Assembly (NCBI RefSeq): GCF_015352955.1
Contig: NZ_JACYOX010000024.1
Span: forward strand, 27,742 to 91,741
Reading direction: 5' to 3'
DNA from: Noviherbaspirillum soli
GTDB lineage: Bacteria; Pseudomonadota; Gammaproteobacteria; Burkholderiales; Burkholderiaceae_D
DNA length: 64,000 nucleotides
Positions 38,129-47,485 of the stretch are shown in pieces. Both the position numbers and the translations under genes were made by a program. How positions within the stretch are numbered: the first letter of the stretch is position 1; the number at the start of each line of letters is the position of its first letter. The notes beneath the pieces are model-generated. The model searched no databases. It was given only the letters and a program-made list of their open reading frames with translations, and was not told the origin of the DNA.

Positions 38129-40111
38129 ATGGCAGACATGGAAGCTTTAAAGCAGGAAAGCCGCATCTTTAATCCGTCGGCCGAACTGGCCAGCCAGGCC
38201 GCGATTTCCGGCATGGACGCATACCGCGCCCTGTGCGACGAAGCCGAGCGCGACTATGAGGGATTCTGGGGCCGGCTGGCGCGCGAGAACCTGAGCTGGC
38301 AGCAGCCATTCACCCAGGTGCTGGACGAGTCGGACGCGCCTTTCTACAAATGGTTTGGCGACGGCAAGCTCAACGTTTCCTATAACTGCCTTGACCGCAA
38401 CCTGGAAAACGGCAATGCCGACAAGACCGCTGTCATCTTCGAGGCCGACGGCGGCGAAGTCACCCGACTGACCTATCGCGAACTGCACGGCCGCGTCTGC
38501 CAGTTCGCCAATGGCTTGAAGTCGCTGGGCATCAGGAAGGGCGACCGGGTCGTGATCTACATGCCGATGTCGATCGAGGGCGTGGTGGCGATGCAGGCCT
38601 GCGCCCGCATCGGTGCGACGCACTCGGTGGTGTTCGGCGGCTTTTCCGCCAAGTCGCTGCAGGAGCGCATCATCGACGCCGGTGCGGTGGCGGTGATCAC
38701 CGCCGACGAGCAGGTGCGCGGCGGCAAGCAGCTGCCGCTCAAGGCCATCGTCGATGATGCGTTTGCGCTGGGCGGCTGCGAGGCAGTGCGCAATGTGGTC
38801 GTCTACCAGCGCACCAAGGGCAAGATCGGCTGGACCGAAGGCCGCGACCTGTGGATGCATGAACTGGTGGCGCAGCAGCAGGATAGCTGCGAGCCGGAGT
38901 GGGTGGAGAGCGAGCATCCGCTGTTCATCCTCTACACCTCCGGCTCCACCGGCACGCCCAAGGGCGTGCAGCATTCCTCGGCCGGCTACCTGCTGTGGGC
39001 CGCGCTGACAATGAAGTGGACCTTCGACATCAAGCCGCAGGACGTGTTCTGGTGCACCGCCGACATTGGCTGGGTGACGGGGCATAGCTATATCACCTAT
39101 GGCCCGCTGGCGGTGGGCGCGACCGAGATCATCTTCGAAGGCGTGCCGACCTTCCCGAACGCAGGCCGTTTCTGGGACATGATCGCGCGCCACAAGGTAT
39201 CGATCTTCTACACCGCGCCGACCGCGATCCGCTCGCTGATCAAGGCGGCCGACGCCGACCCGGCGGTGCACCCGGACCGCTACGACCTGTCTTCCCTGCG
39301 CCTGTTGGGCTCGGTGGGAGAGCCGATCAATCCGGAAGCCTGGATGTGGTACTACAAGAACGTCGGCCACGAGAAGTGCCCGATCGTCGACACCTTCTGG
39401 CAGACCGAAACCGGCGGCCACATGATCACGCCGCTGCCGGGCGCAACCCCGATGGTGCCGGGTTCCTGCACGCTTCCGCTGCCGGGCATCATGGCGGCCA
39501 TCGTCGACGAGACCGGGCAAGACCTGCCGAACGGGCAGGGCGGCATCCTGGTGGTCAAGCGTCCGTGGCCCTCGATGATCCGCACCATCTGGAACGATCC
39601 GGCGCGCTTCAGGAAGAGCTACTTCCCCGAGGAGCTGGGCGGCAAGACCTATCTGGCCGGCGACGGCGCGATCCGCAACAAGGACAACGGCTACTTCACC
39701 ATCACCGGCCGCATCGACGATGTGCTGAATGTCTCCGGCCACCGCATGGGCACGATGGAAATCGAGTCGGCGCTGGTGGCGCATCCACTGGTGGCCGAAG
39801 CCGCCGTGGTCGGCAAGCCGGATGAAACCACCGGCGAATCGATCTGTGCCTTCGTCGTACTGAAGCGTCCGCGCCCGGTTGGCGACGAAGCCAAGCAGAT
39901 CGCCAAGGAGTTGCGTGACTGGGTAGGCAAGGAAATCGGACCGATCGCCAAGCCCAAGGAACTGCGCTTCGGCGACAACTTGCCCAAGACCCGTTCCGGC
40001 AAGATCATGCGCCGCCTGCTGCGGGTGCTGGCCAAGGGCGAGGAAATCACGCAGGACGTCTCGACCCTGGAAAACCCGGCCATCCTGGATCAGCTCAAGC
40101 ACGCGATCTGA
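38129..40111 (+). CDS. acs: acetate--CoA ligase (acetyl-CoA synthetase)
   Basis: 660 residues, family length. Activates acetate to acetyl-CoA through acetyl-AMP. P-loop [14 protein letters not shown] at about 270-283, W-rich [14 protein letters not shown], and the acetylation-regulated lysine in [13 protein letters not shown] near the C-terminus. GGAGACG is upstream at proper spacing. A strong terminator follows. Divergent from the fumarase unit. Confidence 0.98.
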   Translation: MADMEALKQESRIFNPSAELASQAAISGMDAYRALCDEAERDYEGFWGRLARENLSWQQPFTQVLDESDAPFYKWFGDGKLNVSYNCLDRNLENGNADKTAVIFEADGGEVTRLTYRELHGRVCQFANGLKSLGIRKGDRVVIYMPMSIEGVVAMQACARIGATHSVVFGGFSAKSLQERIIDAGAVAVITADEQVRGGKQLPLKAIVDDAFALGGCEAVRNVVVYQRTKGKIGWTEGRDLWMHELVAQQQDSCEPEWVESEHPLFILYTSGSTGTPKGVQHSSAGYLLWAALTMKWTFDIKPQDVFWCTADIGWVTGHSYITYGPLAVGATEIIFEGVPTFPNAGRFWDMIARHKVSIFYTAPTAIRSLIKAADADPAVHPDRYDLSSLRLLGSVGEPINPEAWMWYYKNVGHEKCPIVDTFWQTETGGHMITPLPGATPMVPGSCTLPLPGIMAAIVDETGQDLPNGQGGILVVKRPWPSMIRTIWNDPARFRKSYFPEELGGKTYLAGDGAIRNKDNGYFTITGRIDDVLNVSGHRMGTMEIESALVAHPLVAEAAVVGKPDETTGESICAFVVLKRPRPVGDEAKQIAKELRDWVGKEIGPIAKPKELRFGDNLPKTRSGKIMRRLLRVLAKGEEITQDVSTLENPAILDQLKHAI

Positions 40112-40127
40112 TCAGGCGTGCCATTCC

Positions 40128-40160
40128 AGCCGCCGCGCCTGCCGCGCGGCGGCTTTTTTA
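40128..40160 (+). terminator. intrinsic terminator after acs
   Basis: Perfect 11-bp stem AGCCGCCGCGC/GCGCGGCGGCT with loop CTGCC and a T6 run. Confidence 0.93.
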
Positions 40161-40308
40161 TGGTCGCGAGTGGTTGCGAGGCGGAAATCCCTGGTTCCTA
40201 AACCATGATTTCCGGACGATGCAAAAAGACGTGTGTTTCTGGGAAATTTTGCTATAATCTGCGCCTTCGTCGGGTAGCGCCGGCCGCGCCGCGCTACCGC
40301 CAGATGCA

Positions 40309-40399
40309 GGAGAGATGGATGAGTGGTTTAAGTCGCACGCCTGGAAAGCGTGTATAGGTTCATAGCCTATCGGGGGTTCGAATCCCCCTCTCTCCGCCA
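40309..40399 (+). tRNA. tRNA-Ser(GGA)
   Basis: Long class II tRNA, 91 bases. Acceptor GGAGAGA/TCTCTCC, anticodon loop CTGGAAA carrying GGA, extended variable arm, T-loop TTCGAAT, encoded CCA. A consensus TATAAT (40253-40258) lies 50 bases upstream, without a clear -35 hexamer, and GGTAGCGC/GCGCTACC forms a hairpin in between. Confidence 0.97.
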
Positions 40400-40410
40400 G
40401 GAATTCAACA

Positions 40411-40431
40411 GGCCCCGCCAGGGGCTTTTTT
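40411..40431 (+). terminator. intrinsic terminator after tRNA-Ser
   Basis: GCCCC-GCCA-GGGGC stem followed by a T6 run. Confidence 0.88.
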
Positions 40432-40534
40432 ATTTCTGCAAGCCGAGTCGCGCCGTATCCCCGCCTATGTCAGCATGCATACCGTCAGAATCCCCAATCA
40501 CGCCTACCATGCTCCAAACTCAACAAGGACAGGC

Positions 40535-40777
40535 ATGGAAGACAAAGTGCATCAGCAACCGGGCCTGGTCCTGATCGATATTCATATCGAGGAACTCGAG
40601 CAGAGACTGAATGCGCTGCAGGAAGTCATTGTTGCGATGACCGCTGCCGGGAGCGATAGCAGCGAGCAGGCGGAGTTGATGCTGAAAATGCTGCGGGTGC
40701 GGCATGCCCTGGCGACTTTCAGAATGGAGTTGGCGGAGGATGTACTCGCTCGCCATGACGATGGCGAGGCATCGTAG
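40535..40777 (+). CDS. small helical hypothetical protein
   Basis: 80 residues from ATG 40535 (AAGGAC upstream). Predominantly helical: IEELEQRLNALQEVIVAMTA, then QAELMLKMLRVRHALATFRM. No signal peptide, membrane segment or recognised domain. It lies between tRNA-Ser and the micro-protein gene at 40996. Confidence 0.6.
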   Translation: MEDKVHQQPGLVLIDIHIEELEQRLNALQEVIVAMTAAGSDSSEQAELMLKMLRVRHALATFRMELAEDVLARHDDGEAS

Positions 40778-40995
40778 CGCAAGTGCTGGCATGGCGGTCG
40801 CAATGACCGCTTGAATGCGCGCATCGCACCCGGATGCCGGTTTTGAAACCCAGCACCATCCCCGCAGGTTGCCATGACCCGAAGACCTGATCGCCTCACG
40901 CAAATCAATCGCACCCGTCGTTGAAACCGCCCGGTATTTATGGAGTCGGATAGGTCTCCGTTCCATTTCTGATTCACCACCAAGAGAGACTGCCG

Positions 40996-41193
40996 ATGGC
41001 AAATATCCGGATTTCCCCGACTGAAGTGCAGGTCAACGACATCATCTACACCTTCGAAAGTGCCGGCGTGGCGGACGATTTCGAGGCCTGCGTCGCTCAG
41101 GTCGATGTCAGCCATTGCGAGCAGAAATACCTGTCGGTCGACAGGCGCCCGGCACATCCGCTGGCGCCGCCCGACGAGTTTCCAGTCGACTGA
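40996..41193 (+). CDS. orphan micro-protein, paralogue B (RISPTEVQV family)
   Basis: 65 residues. NIRISPTEVQVNDIIYTFES, SAGVADDFEACVAQVDVSHC. It shares the RISPTEVQV start, the SAGxAD.FEACVAxVDVxHC block and the Cys pair with the micro-protein at 30470-30658, while the tails differ. AGAGAGAC lies upstream of the ATG. Function unknown. Confidence 0.65.
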   Translation: MANIRISPTEVQVNDIIYTFESAGVADDFEACVAQVDVSHCEQKYLSVDRRPAHPLAPPDEFPVD

Positions 41194-41207
41194 GCACTAG
41201 AACTACC

Positions 41208-41249
41208 GGTAGCGGTAGCGGTAGCGGTAGCGGTAGCGGTAGCGGTAGC
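41208..41249. repeat. seven perfect tandem copies of GGTAGC
   Basis: A 42-base hexanucleotide microsatellite, followed by a near copy (GGCGGC), in the 124-base gap between the micro-protein stop and the acetyltransferase start. Slippage at such arrays changes promoter spacing or expression in some pathogens; no coding role here. Confidence 0.95.
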
Positions 41250-41317
41250 GGCGGCGCGCAAGCAGGGAGGGCGGCAGGCGGATTACAATAACAACATTCC
41301 CCCAAGAAACTTTTGCC

Positions 41318-41812
41318 ATGATACGTGCCGCCACGCTTGCCGATGCCCCGGCAATCTGCCAGATCTACAACCACTTCATCCTGCATTCCACCGCCACCTT
41401 CGAGGAAGAAGCAATCGGCGCCGACGAAATGGCGCGGCGCATCGAGGCCATTCTTCCCGCGCTCCCGTTCCTCGTTGCCGAAATCGATGGCGCGGTGGCC
41501 GGTTATGCCTATGCCACCGCATGGAAGCCGCGCAGCGCTTACCGGCATACGGTGGAATCGTCGGTCTATATTGCGCCCGGCAGTGCCGGCATGGGCCTGG
41601 GCACGCGCTTGTATCAGGCGCTGCTGCAGGCCCTGCGCGGGCGGGGAGTGCATGCGGTACTGGCCGGCATCGTGCTGCCCAACGAGGCCAGCGTGGCGCT
41701 GCACGAGGCGTTCGGCTTCTGTGCCGTTGGACGGATGCGGGAAGTCGGACGGAAATTCGACCAGTGGCTCGACGTGGGCTACTGGGAATGCCTGCTGGCG
41801 CAAGCGACCTGA
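41318..41812 (+). CDS. GNAT acetyltransferase, phosphinothricin-acetyltransferase-like
   Basis: 164 residues. GNAT fold with acetyl-CoA site PGSAGMGLGTRLY (Q/RxxGxG/A-like) and the PAT hallmarks IYNHFILHSTATFEEE at the start and YAYATAWKPRSAYRHTVE in the middle. Related enzymes acetylate phosphinothricin, methionine sulfoximine or arsinothricin; the true substrate is unknown. There is no good Shine-Dalgarno and the hexanucleotide array lies upstream. Confidence 0.85.
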   Translation: MIRAATLADAPAICQIYNHFILHSTATFEEEAIGADEMARRIEAILPALPFLVAEIDGAVAGYAYATAWKPRSAYRHTVESSVYIAPGSAGMGLGTRLYQALLQALRGRGVHAVLAGIVLPNEASVALHEAFGFCAVGRMREVGRKFDQWLDVGYWECLLAQAT

Positions 41813-42012
41813 CAGTACGTTAACGGTCGGAAATTCTGGCGGGCAGCACACTTTTTCCCAAGGTTAACTTTTTATCCATAAAACGGCGATAATGGCGGCT
41901 TTTTTCCGAGTTCCCCGATTGAAACGCCCGATGATTGACCACGCCAGTGACGCGCATTCCGCGCCGATGCGAAGCCGCCTTGTTCCTGCCTGTCCCGCCA
42001 TGCGAGGACGCA

Positions 42013-43134
42013 GTGCTTAAGCTGCAGTCTCGCCCTAATGGTGCACAGCATCTTGGGTTCCTTGACGGATTCAAGGGTCTCGCCGCACAGCTGATCGTTC
42101 TTCACCATCTCGCGTTCTACGGGCCGATGTCGGATCACGTGCGGCCGGCAGCGCCGCTGCTGATCGACTGGCTGGACGTGTATGCCCGCATGGCCGTGCA
42201 GGTGTTCCTGGTGATCGGCGGTTTCCTGGCGGCGCGCTCGCTGTGCCCGGACGGTGTAGCCAGGCCGGGCGCAACGCCGGGCCTGGCCAGCCTGCTGGCG
42301 CGCCGCTATCTGAAACTGGCGCCGCCGTTCATCGTGGCGATGCTGCTGGCAAGCTGCGCTTCTGCGCTGGCCGCCGGCTGGATGAACCACTATTCGATTT
42401 CCGCGCCGACCACGCTGGCGCAGCTGGCAGCCCATGTTTTGCTGGCGCATGACATCCTGGGTTACGAGGCCATTTCCGCGGGCGCCTGGTATGTCGCCAT
42501 TGATTTCCAGCTTTATGCGCTGATGGCGGCGGTGGTGTGGCTGTGCGGCAGGGGCGGGCTGGTTGCGGATGCCGTGCGCCGGCCCTGGTTGGTGCCGCTG
42601 CTTATTGCGCTGCTGGCGGCCACCTCGCTGCTGGTGTTCAATCGACATGCCGCGCTGGACGTCTGGGCTCCGTATTTTTTCGGTAGTTACGGCCTGGGCG
42701 CGCTGGCCTGGTGGGCACGGTCCGGCGCCGCGGGTCGCAGGCGCTTGCTGCTGGCCGCGATCCTGTTTTGCCCGCTGCTGGCACTGGCCATCGATTTTCG
42801 CGAGCGCATTGCGCTGGCAGCGGTGCTGTCGCTGCTGCTGGCGTTCTGGCGTTCCAGCGGGCGCGCTACCATCTTCACGCCGCTGCTGGGCTGGCTGGGC
42901 CGGATTTCCTATTCGGTATTTCTGGTGCACTTCCCGGTATGTTTGCTGGTCAACGCACTGTTCACCCGCGTCATGCCGGGGACGGCTGGCTGGCAGGGCC
43001 TGGGCATGCTGGTGGCCTGGGTTGCCAGCGTGGCTGCCGGCGCCGCCTTTTTTCGCTGCGTCGAGCGGCCGCTCGGGCAGCGGCTGTCGCTGGCAAGGCG
43101 GGTGCAGGCAGACCGGGTAGGCGTGACCGCCTGA
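42013..43134 (+). CDS. acyltransferase 3 family membrane protein
   Basis: 373 residues from GTG 42013 (GAGGAC five bases upstream); a TTG at 41935 would add 26 unconserved residues. About ten membrane helices. Acyltransferase-3 hallmarks: FLDGFKGLAAQLIVLHHLAF (catalytic His in HH), VQVFLVIGGFLAARSL, and YSVFLVHFPVCLLV. Such proteins O-acetylate surface polysaccharides or other envelope molecules. A possible promoter TTAACT-18-GATAAT lies at 41864-41893. Confidence 0.88.
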   Translation: MLKLQSRPNGAQHLGFLDGFKGLAAQLIVLHHLAFYGPMSDHVRPAAPLLIDWLDVYARMAVQVFLVIGGFLAARSLCPDGVARPGATPGLASLLARRYLKLAPPFIVAMLLASCASALAAGWMNHYSISAPTTLAQLAAHVLLAHDILGYEAISAGAWYVAIDFQLYALMAAVVWLCGRGGLVADAVRRPWLVPLLIALLAATSLLVFNRHAALDVWAPYFFGSYGLGALAWWARSGAAGRRRLLLAAILFCPLLALAIDFRERIALAAVLSLLLAFWRSSGRATIFTPLLGWLGRISYSVFLVHFPVCLLVNALFTRVMPGTAGWQGLGMLVAWVASVAAGAAFFRCVERPLGQRLSLARRVQADRVGVTA

Positions 43135-43289
43135 CTGCCGCCTGCAGCATCGCCCCCGTGCAGCGGTGCCGCTTTTCTGGTAGCTTGCCGACTGGCATCA
43201 GGACGCCGTCGTCACCGGCAGGCAGCAAGCGCCATTGCCAGCTTAGAAAATTCCTTTCAACGCACCCAGGGTCGCATCGACGACATACC

Positions 43290-44537
43290 GTGGAACCATT
43301 TCAGGACAGGCAGCCAGCACAGCCCGTGTCGACGCATCGGCCTGCGTCCACGCCGCTCCATGCAGACGCCGGCGTTGATGCCGCGCGGCCGCCGGGCGCG
43401 GCCGCTGCCTTTGCCAACCGGCGCCAGGCGTTGGCGCGCCAGCCTTGGGTCAGTTATGCGCTGGTGGTGCTCAACGTCGCCGTCTGGCTGCTGACACTGG
43501 CCTCGGGCGCCGCGCTGCTGCAGGCGCCGGCGGAGCAGATGCTGGCATGGGGAGGCAATGCCGCGTCCGAAGTGCAGCGCGGCCAATGGTGGCGTCTGCT
43601 CACCGCGGTGTTCCTGCACAGCGGCCTGATGCACCTGACGATGAACATGGCCGGCCTGCTGTGCACCGGCCCGACCGTGGAACGGGTGTACGGCAGCCGG
43701 CGCTTTCTGCTGCTGTATCTTGGCGCCGGACTGACCGGGAGCGCGCTCAGCCTGCATTTCTCGGCCCAGCATGGCACCGCGGTCGGCGCCTCCGGCGCGG
43801 TATTCGGCGTGGCCGGCGCACTGCTGGTGGCGGCGCTGCGGCACCGGCGTTTCCTGCCTACCATGCTGAGCTTCTATACCCTGGCCGGGATCGGCCTGCT
43901 GCTGCTGGACGGCATGCTGCGCGGCTTCGGCAGCGGCCGGGTCGACAATGCGGCCCATGTCGGCGGCCTGCTGGCCGGCTGCCTGCTGGCGCTGATCCTG
44001 CCGGAGCGCATCAGCGGCCGTGGCAGCGCAAGCCAGGCCCGTAATCGAACCCTTGCCGCCAGTGTGGCGGCAGTGGCCGCCACCGTCGTGCTGGCGGCGA
44101 GCGCGCCGCCGGCTGCGGTCGATGTGCGGGGCGCCTTCCAGGCGGGCAGCGCGATGGAGCAGGCGCTGCGCGACTTCGACATGATCATGACCCGCATGGC
44201 GCTGGAAGAGCGCGCCGCCAATGCCGGCCGCATGACCCAGTCCCTGCGCGTGCTGCGCCAGCAAACCGTGCATGCGCAAGCGCTGCACAAGACAGCGGGG
44301 GAACTGGCGGCGATCAGGCTGCCTGCCGGCGACCCGCGGGTGCCGTTGCTGGCGGACCTGCAGCGCATGGTGGCGCTGATGGAAGACCTGGCGCGGATGG
44401 AAACCGGCTTCGCCAAGGGCAATGCGCCGCCGCCGCCGGCGGAGCCGGCGCGTCAGGCCGAGATCCTGCGCGAGGTCAAGCAACTGCGCGCACGCATCAT
44501 GAACTGGCAGCAGACGCATACAGCCGAGCGGCGCTGA
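43290..44537 (+). CDS. rhomboid-family intramembrane serine protease with C-terminal helical extension
   Basis: 415 residues from GTG 43290 (start uncertain; no strong Shine-Dalgarno). Six-TM rhomboid core: WWRLLTAVFLHSGLMHLTMN, nucleophile Ser168 in GASGAVFG, general base His223 in DNAAHVGGLLAG. A further membrane segment and an unusually long (about 150-residue) helical C-terminal region follow, rich in Arg, Met and Ala (AMEQALRDFDMIMTRMALEE; ILREVKQLRARIMNW). The extension is not part of the classical core and may recruit substrates. Confidence 0.85.
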   Translation: MEPFQDRQPAQPVSTHRPASTPLHADAGVDAARPPGAAAAFANRRQALARQPWVSYALVVLNVAVWLLTLASGAALLQAPAEQMLAWGGNAASEVQRGQWWRLLTAVFLHSGLMHLTMNMAGLLCTGPTVERVYGSRRFLLLYLGAGLTGSALSLHFSAQHGTAVGASGAVFGVAGALLVAALRHRRFLPTMLSFYTLAGIGLLLLDGMLRGFGSGRVDNAAHVGGLLAGCLLALILPERISGRGSASQARNRTLAASVAAVAATVVLAASAPPAAVDVRGAFQAGSAMEQALRDFDMIMTRMALEERAANAGRMTQSLRVLRQQTVHAQALHKTAGELAAIRLPAGDPRVPLLADLQRMVALMEDLARMETGFAKGNAPPPPAEPARQAEILREVKQLRARIMNWQQTHTAERR

Positions 44538-44552
44538 TGCCGTGCCGGCGCG

Positions 44553-44921
44553 TCAGGCGTTCTGCGGGCGCGGCGGCAGGATCTCCAGCGCCAGTTCGGG
44601 CGGCCGGCACAGCCGGGTGCCGCGCCCGGTTACCACGAACGGGCGGTTGATCAGCACCGGGTGGGCCAGCATCGCGTCCAGCAGTGCGTCATCGGCGAGC
44701 GTGGGGTCGTCCAGCGCCAGCTCGCGGTACATGGGCTCCTTTTCACGCATTGCGCCACGCACGGTCAGGCCCGCGTCGGCGATCAGTTTCGCCAGCGTGG
44801 CCCGGTCGGGCGGCGTTTTCAGATACTCGATGATGTCCGGCTCGATGCCGGCTTCGCGGATCAGGCCAAGCGCGCCGCGCGAGTTGCTGCAGGCGGGGTT
44901 GTGATAGATCGTGGTACGCAT
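44553..44921 (-). CDS. arsC: ArsC-type arsenate reductase (glutaredoxin-coupled)
   Basis: 122 residues from ATG 44921 (MRTTIYHNPACSNSRGAL; CxxS catalytic motif at about 11-14). Thioredoxin-fold ArsC signature IIEYLKTPPDR and KEPMYRELALDD, with the conserved Arg in LINRPFVV. The name ArsC is by family; related proteins (e.g. YfgD-like) may not reduce arsenate. No ars operon adjoins it. Convergent with the rhomboid gene. Confidence 0.82.
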   Translation of the reverse strand: MRTTIYHNPACSNSRGALGLIREAGIEPDIIEYLKTPPDRATLAKLIADAGLTVRGAMREKEPMYRELALDDPTLADDALLDAMLAHPVLINRPFVVTGRGTRLCRPPELALEILPPRPQNA

Positions 44922-45013
44922 GAAGTCCTCCTTGTGGGCCGCAATTATAGGCATGGCGCGCATCAGCGGATGCTTGCGCGCCGCGCGCGGCCTCCACTAC
45001 AATCGGATCCCAT

Positions 45014-45089
<76 letters not shown>

Positions 45090-45098
45090 TCCATCAGC

Positions 45099-45130
45099 GC
45101 CCAACCGATTACGGTTGGGCTCTTTCGTTT
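45099..45130 (+). terminator. terminator after tRNA-Ala
   Basis: 9-bp stem GCCCAACCG/CGGTTGGGC with ATTA loop, then TCTTTCGTTT. Confidence 0.8.
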
Positions 45131-45362
45131 GCATGGCGCGTTCGTCTGCCGGCAGCTGGCCTGCAAGCATGCCGTCGGCAGCCGTTCCTGCGCGCCACAT
45201 CGCCAGCCGGCGCATAGCTTGGTAAACTCCCCCCGTTTTCTGCCAGAAGCCGCCGGCGCGGCGCAACCATCACCGCTCAATCATGACCATGAACACAAAT
45301 CGGGGCAGGCCGTGCGGCATCGTGGCCGCACGTTGGCCGCAGCTCATGGCCGGAGCAGCCGC

Positions 45363-46820
45363 ATGGTGAACCTGGACTTCGCCACGCTTGAAGCGCTGCG
45401 CACCCATCATCCTGCCTGGCGCCTGCTGCGTTCCGATCATGCGACCCTGATCGCCAGTTTTCTGCATCGCGTATTCATCGTGCCGAATGCGCGGGTGATG
45501 GCGGCGGCGGATCTGGCGGAGGCGCTGGAAGACGAGCTGTATCCGGTGCGTCAGCAGCTCGGGGAATCGGCCTTTCCCAAGCCGGCCTCCGATTACCTCA
45601 ATGACTGGGCGGCGCCCGACAAGGGCTGGCTGCGCAAGTTCTATCGTCCCGGAACCGACGAAGCCCAGTTCGACCTGACGCCGGCGACCGAGAAAGCAAT
45701 CGCCTGGCTGGCGCAGTTGTCCGAGCGCCAGTTCGTCGGCACCGAGTCGCGGCTGCTGATGCTGTTCGAGCTGCTCAAGCAACTGGACCAGGGCAGCGAA
45801 CCCGATCCGGCCCGGCGCATCGCCGAATTGCAGCGCCAGCGCGATGCGATCGACGCCGAGATCGGCCGGGTGCTGGGCGGCGACGTGCCCCTGCTGGACG
45901 ACACCGCGCTCAAGGATCGCTTTCAGCAGTTCGCCCAGGGCGCGCGCGAACTGCTTTCGGACTTTCGCGAAGTGGAGCACAACTTTCGCCTGCTGGACCG
46001 GAGGGTGCGCGAGCGCATCGCGCTGTGGGAAGGCGGCAAGGGCGCGCTGCTGGAGGAAATCATGAGCGAGCGCGACGCGATCGCCGATTCCGACCAGGGC
46101 AAGAGCTTCCGCGCATTCTGGGACTTCCTGCTGTCGAGCCGGCGCCAGGAGGAATTGAGCGCGCTGCTGGAGCGCGCCCTGTCGCTGCCCGCCGTCAGCG
46201 ACCTGCAGCCCGACGAGCGCATGCGCCGGGTGCATTACGATTGGATGGAGGCGGGCGAGCATGCGCAGCGCACGGTGGCAGCCCTGTCCCAGCAATTGCG
46301 CCGCTTTCTGGACGACCAGGCCTGGCTGGAAAACCGCCGCATCATGGATATCCTGCATGGCATCGAGGGCAAGGCGCTGGCCTTGCGCGAGGCGCCGCCG
46401 GCCGGCGATTTCATGGAGATCGCCGAAGCCGGCGCCACAATAGAGCTGGCGATGGAACGGCCCCTGTTCGCGCCCGCGCTGCGGCCGGCGATCGCCGAGC
46501 TGGCGCCGCTGCCAGGCGATGAGGACATCGATCCTTCGGCCCTGTTCGATCAGGTGGTGGTCGACAAGGCGCGTCTGGCGCGTCACATCCGCCACGCGCT
46601 GCAGGAAAAGGCCCAGGTCAGCCTGCGTGAACTGGTGGCGGCCCAGCCGCTGCAACATGGCCTGGCCGAACTGCTTGCCTATCTGCAGCTGGGCAGCGAG
46701 ACGTTCAGCAGCGCGGTCGACGAGGACAGGTCCGAGCCGATTGCCTGGCAGGCGCTAGCGGCCGATGGATCGCAGCTCACCCGCAGCGCGCGGTTGCCGC
46801 GCGTGATCTTCATGCGTTGA
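45363..46820 (+). CDS. jetA: Wadjet anti-plasmid system protein JetA (DUF3375)
   Basis: 485 residues from ATG 45363. DUF3375 start NLDFATLEALRTHHPAWRLL; predicted mainly helical with a coiled coil at about 140-230 (LQRQRDAIDAEIGRVLGG; EVEHNFRLLDRRVRERIAL). It is the MukF-like kleisin subunit that bridges the JetC heads. First gene of jetABCD; its stop overlaps the possible alternative start of jetB. The operon has no visible promoter match beyond the 240-base gap after tRNA-Ala. Confidence 0.9.
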   Translation: MVNLDFATLEALRTHHPAWRLLRSDHATLIASFLHRVFIVPNARVMAAADLAEALEDELYPVRQQLGESAFPKPASDYLNDWAAPDKGWLRKFYRPGTDEAQFDLTPATEKAIAWLAQLSERQFVGTESRLLMLFELLKQLDQGSEPDPARRIAELQRQRDAIDAEIGRVLGGDVPLLDDTALKDRFQQFAQGARELLSDFREVEHNFRLLDRRVRERIALWEGGKGALLEEIMSERDAIADSDQGKSFRAFWDFLLSSRRQEELSALLERALSLPAVSDLQPDERMRRVHYDWMEAGEHAQRTVAALSQQLRRFLDDQAWLENRRIMDILHGIEGKALALREAPPAGDFMEIAEAGATIELAMERPLFAPALRPAIAELAPLPGDEDIDPSALFDQVVVDKARLARHIRHALQEKAQVSLRELVAAQPLQHGLAELLAYLQLGSETFSSAVDEDRSEPIAWQALAADGSQLTRSARLPRVIFMR

Positions 46821-46834
46821 AACGGAAGGAAGAA

Positions 46835-47485
46835 ATGGAAGAACAACTCTCCCAGGCGAGTCCGGCGCCCGCCGCCGATCTATCGGCGCTGCTGATCGGC
46901 CTGTTGAAGGGGGTGCTTTACCGCGAAGGCGACGAGCGCCAGTGGGCAGCGCTCCTGAACCTGCAGGCGCGGGTCCGGGATTACGCGGCCGTGCTGGGCC
47001 TGGAGCTGATACTGGACGAGGCTGAAGGCCATGCCTTTCTGAAGAGCCGTGCGGAATCGGCGGACGACGAAGCGTCCGCGCGCCTGCCGCGCCTGGTGGC
47101 GCGCCGGCCGCTGTCCTTTCCGGTCAGCCTGCTGCTGGCGCTGCTGCGCAAGAAGCTGGCCGAGTTCGATGCCGGCGGCGGCGACACCCGGCTGGTGCTG
47201 GGCCGCGACGACATCGTGGAACTGGTGCGGGTATTCCTGCCGCATGGTCCGAACGAGGCAAGGCTGATCGACCAGATCGACAGCTCGATCAACAGGGTGG
47301 TGGACCTGGGCTTTCTGCACAGGCTCAAGCCGGCCGCCGGCGCCGCCGCCAGTTACGAGGTGCGGCGCATCCTGAAGGCCTTCGTCGATGCCCAATGGCT
47401 GGGCGAGTTCGATGCGCGCCTTGCGGCGTACCAGGCGCAGCTCAACGGCGCGGCCGCATCGGCCCCGGGAGGCGACGATGAATGA
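46835..47485 (+). CDS. jetB: Wadjet system protein JetB (DUF4194)
   Basis: 216 residues from ATG 46835, preceded by AAGGAAG; an in-frame TTG at 46817 overlaps the jetA stop. DUF4194: [20 protein letters not shown], then winged-helix-like segments ([20 protein letters not shown]). It is the KITE/MukE-like partner of JetA on the SMC heads. Its 3' end overlaps jetC by 8 bases, showing translational coupling. Confidence 0.9.
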   Translation: MEEQLSQASPAPAADLSALLIGLLKGVLYREGDERQWAALLNLQARVRDYAAVLGLELILDEAEGHAFLKSRAESADDEASARLPRLVARRPLSFPVSLLLALLRKKLAEFDAGGGDTRLVLGRDDIVELVRVFLPHGPNEARLIDQIDSSINRVVDLGFLHRLKPAAGAAASYEVRRILKAFVDAQWLGEFDARLAAYQAQLNGAAASAPGGDDE

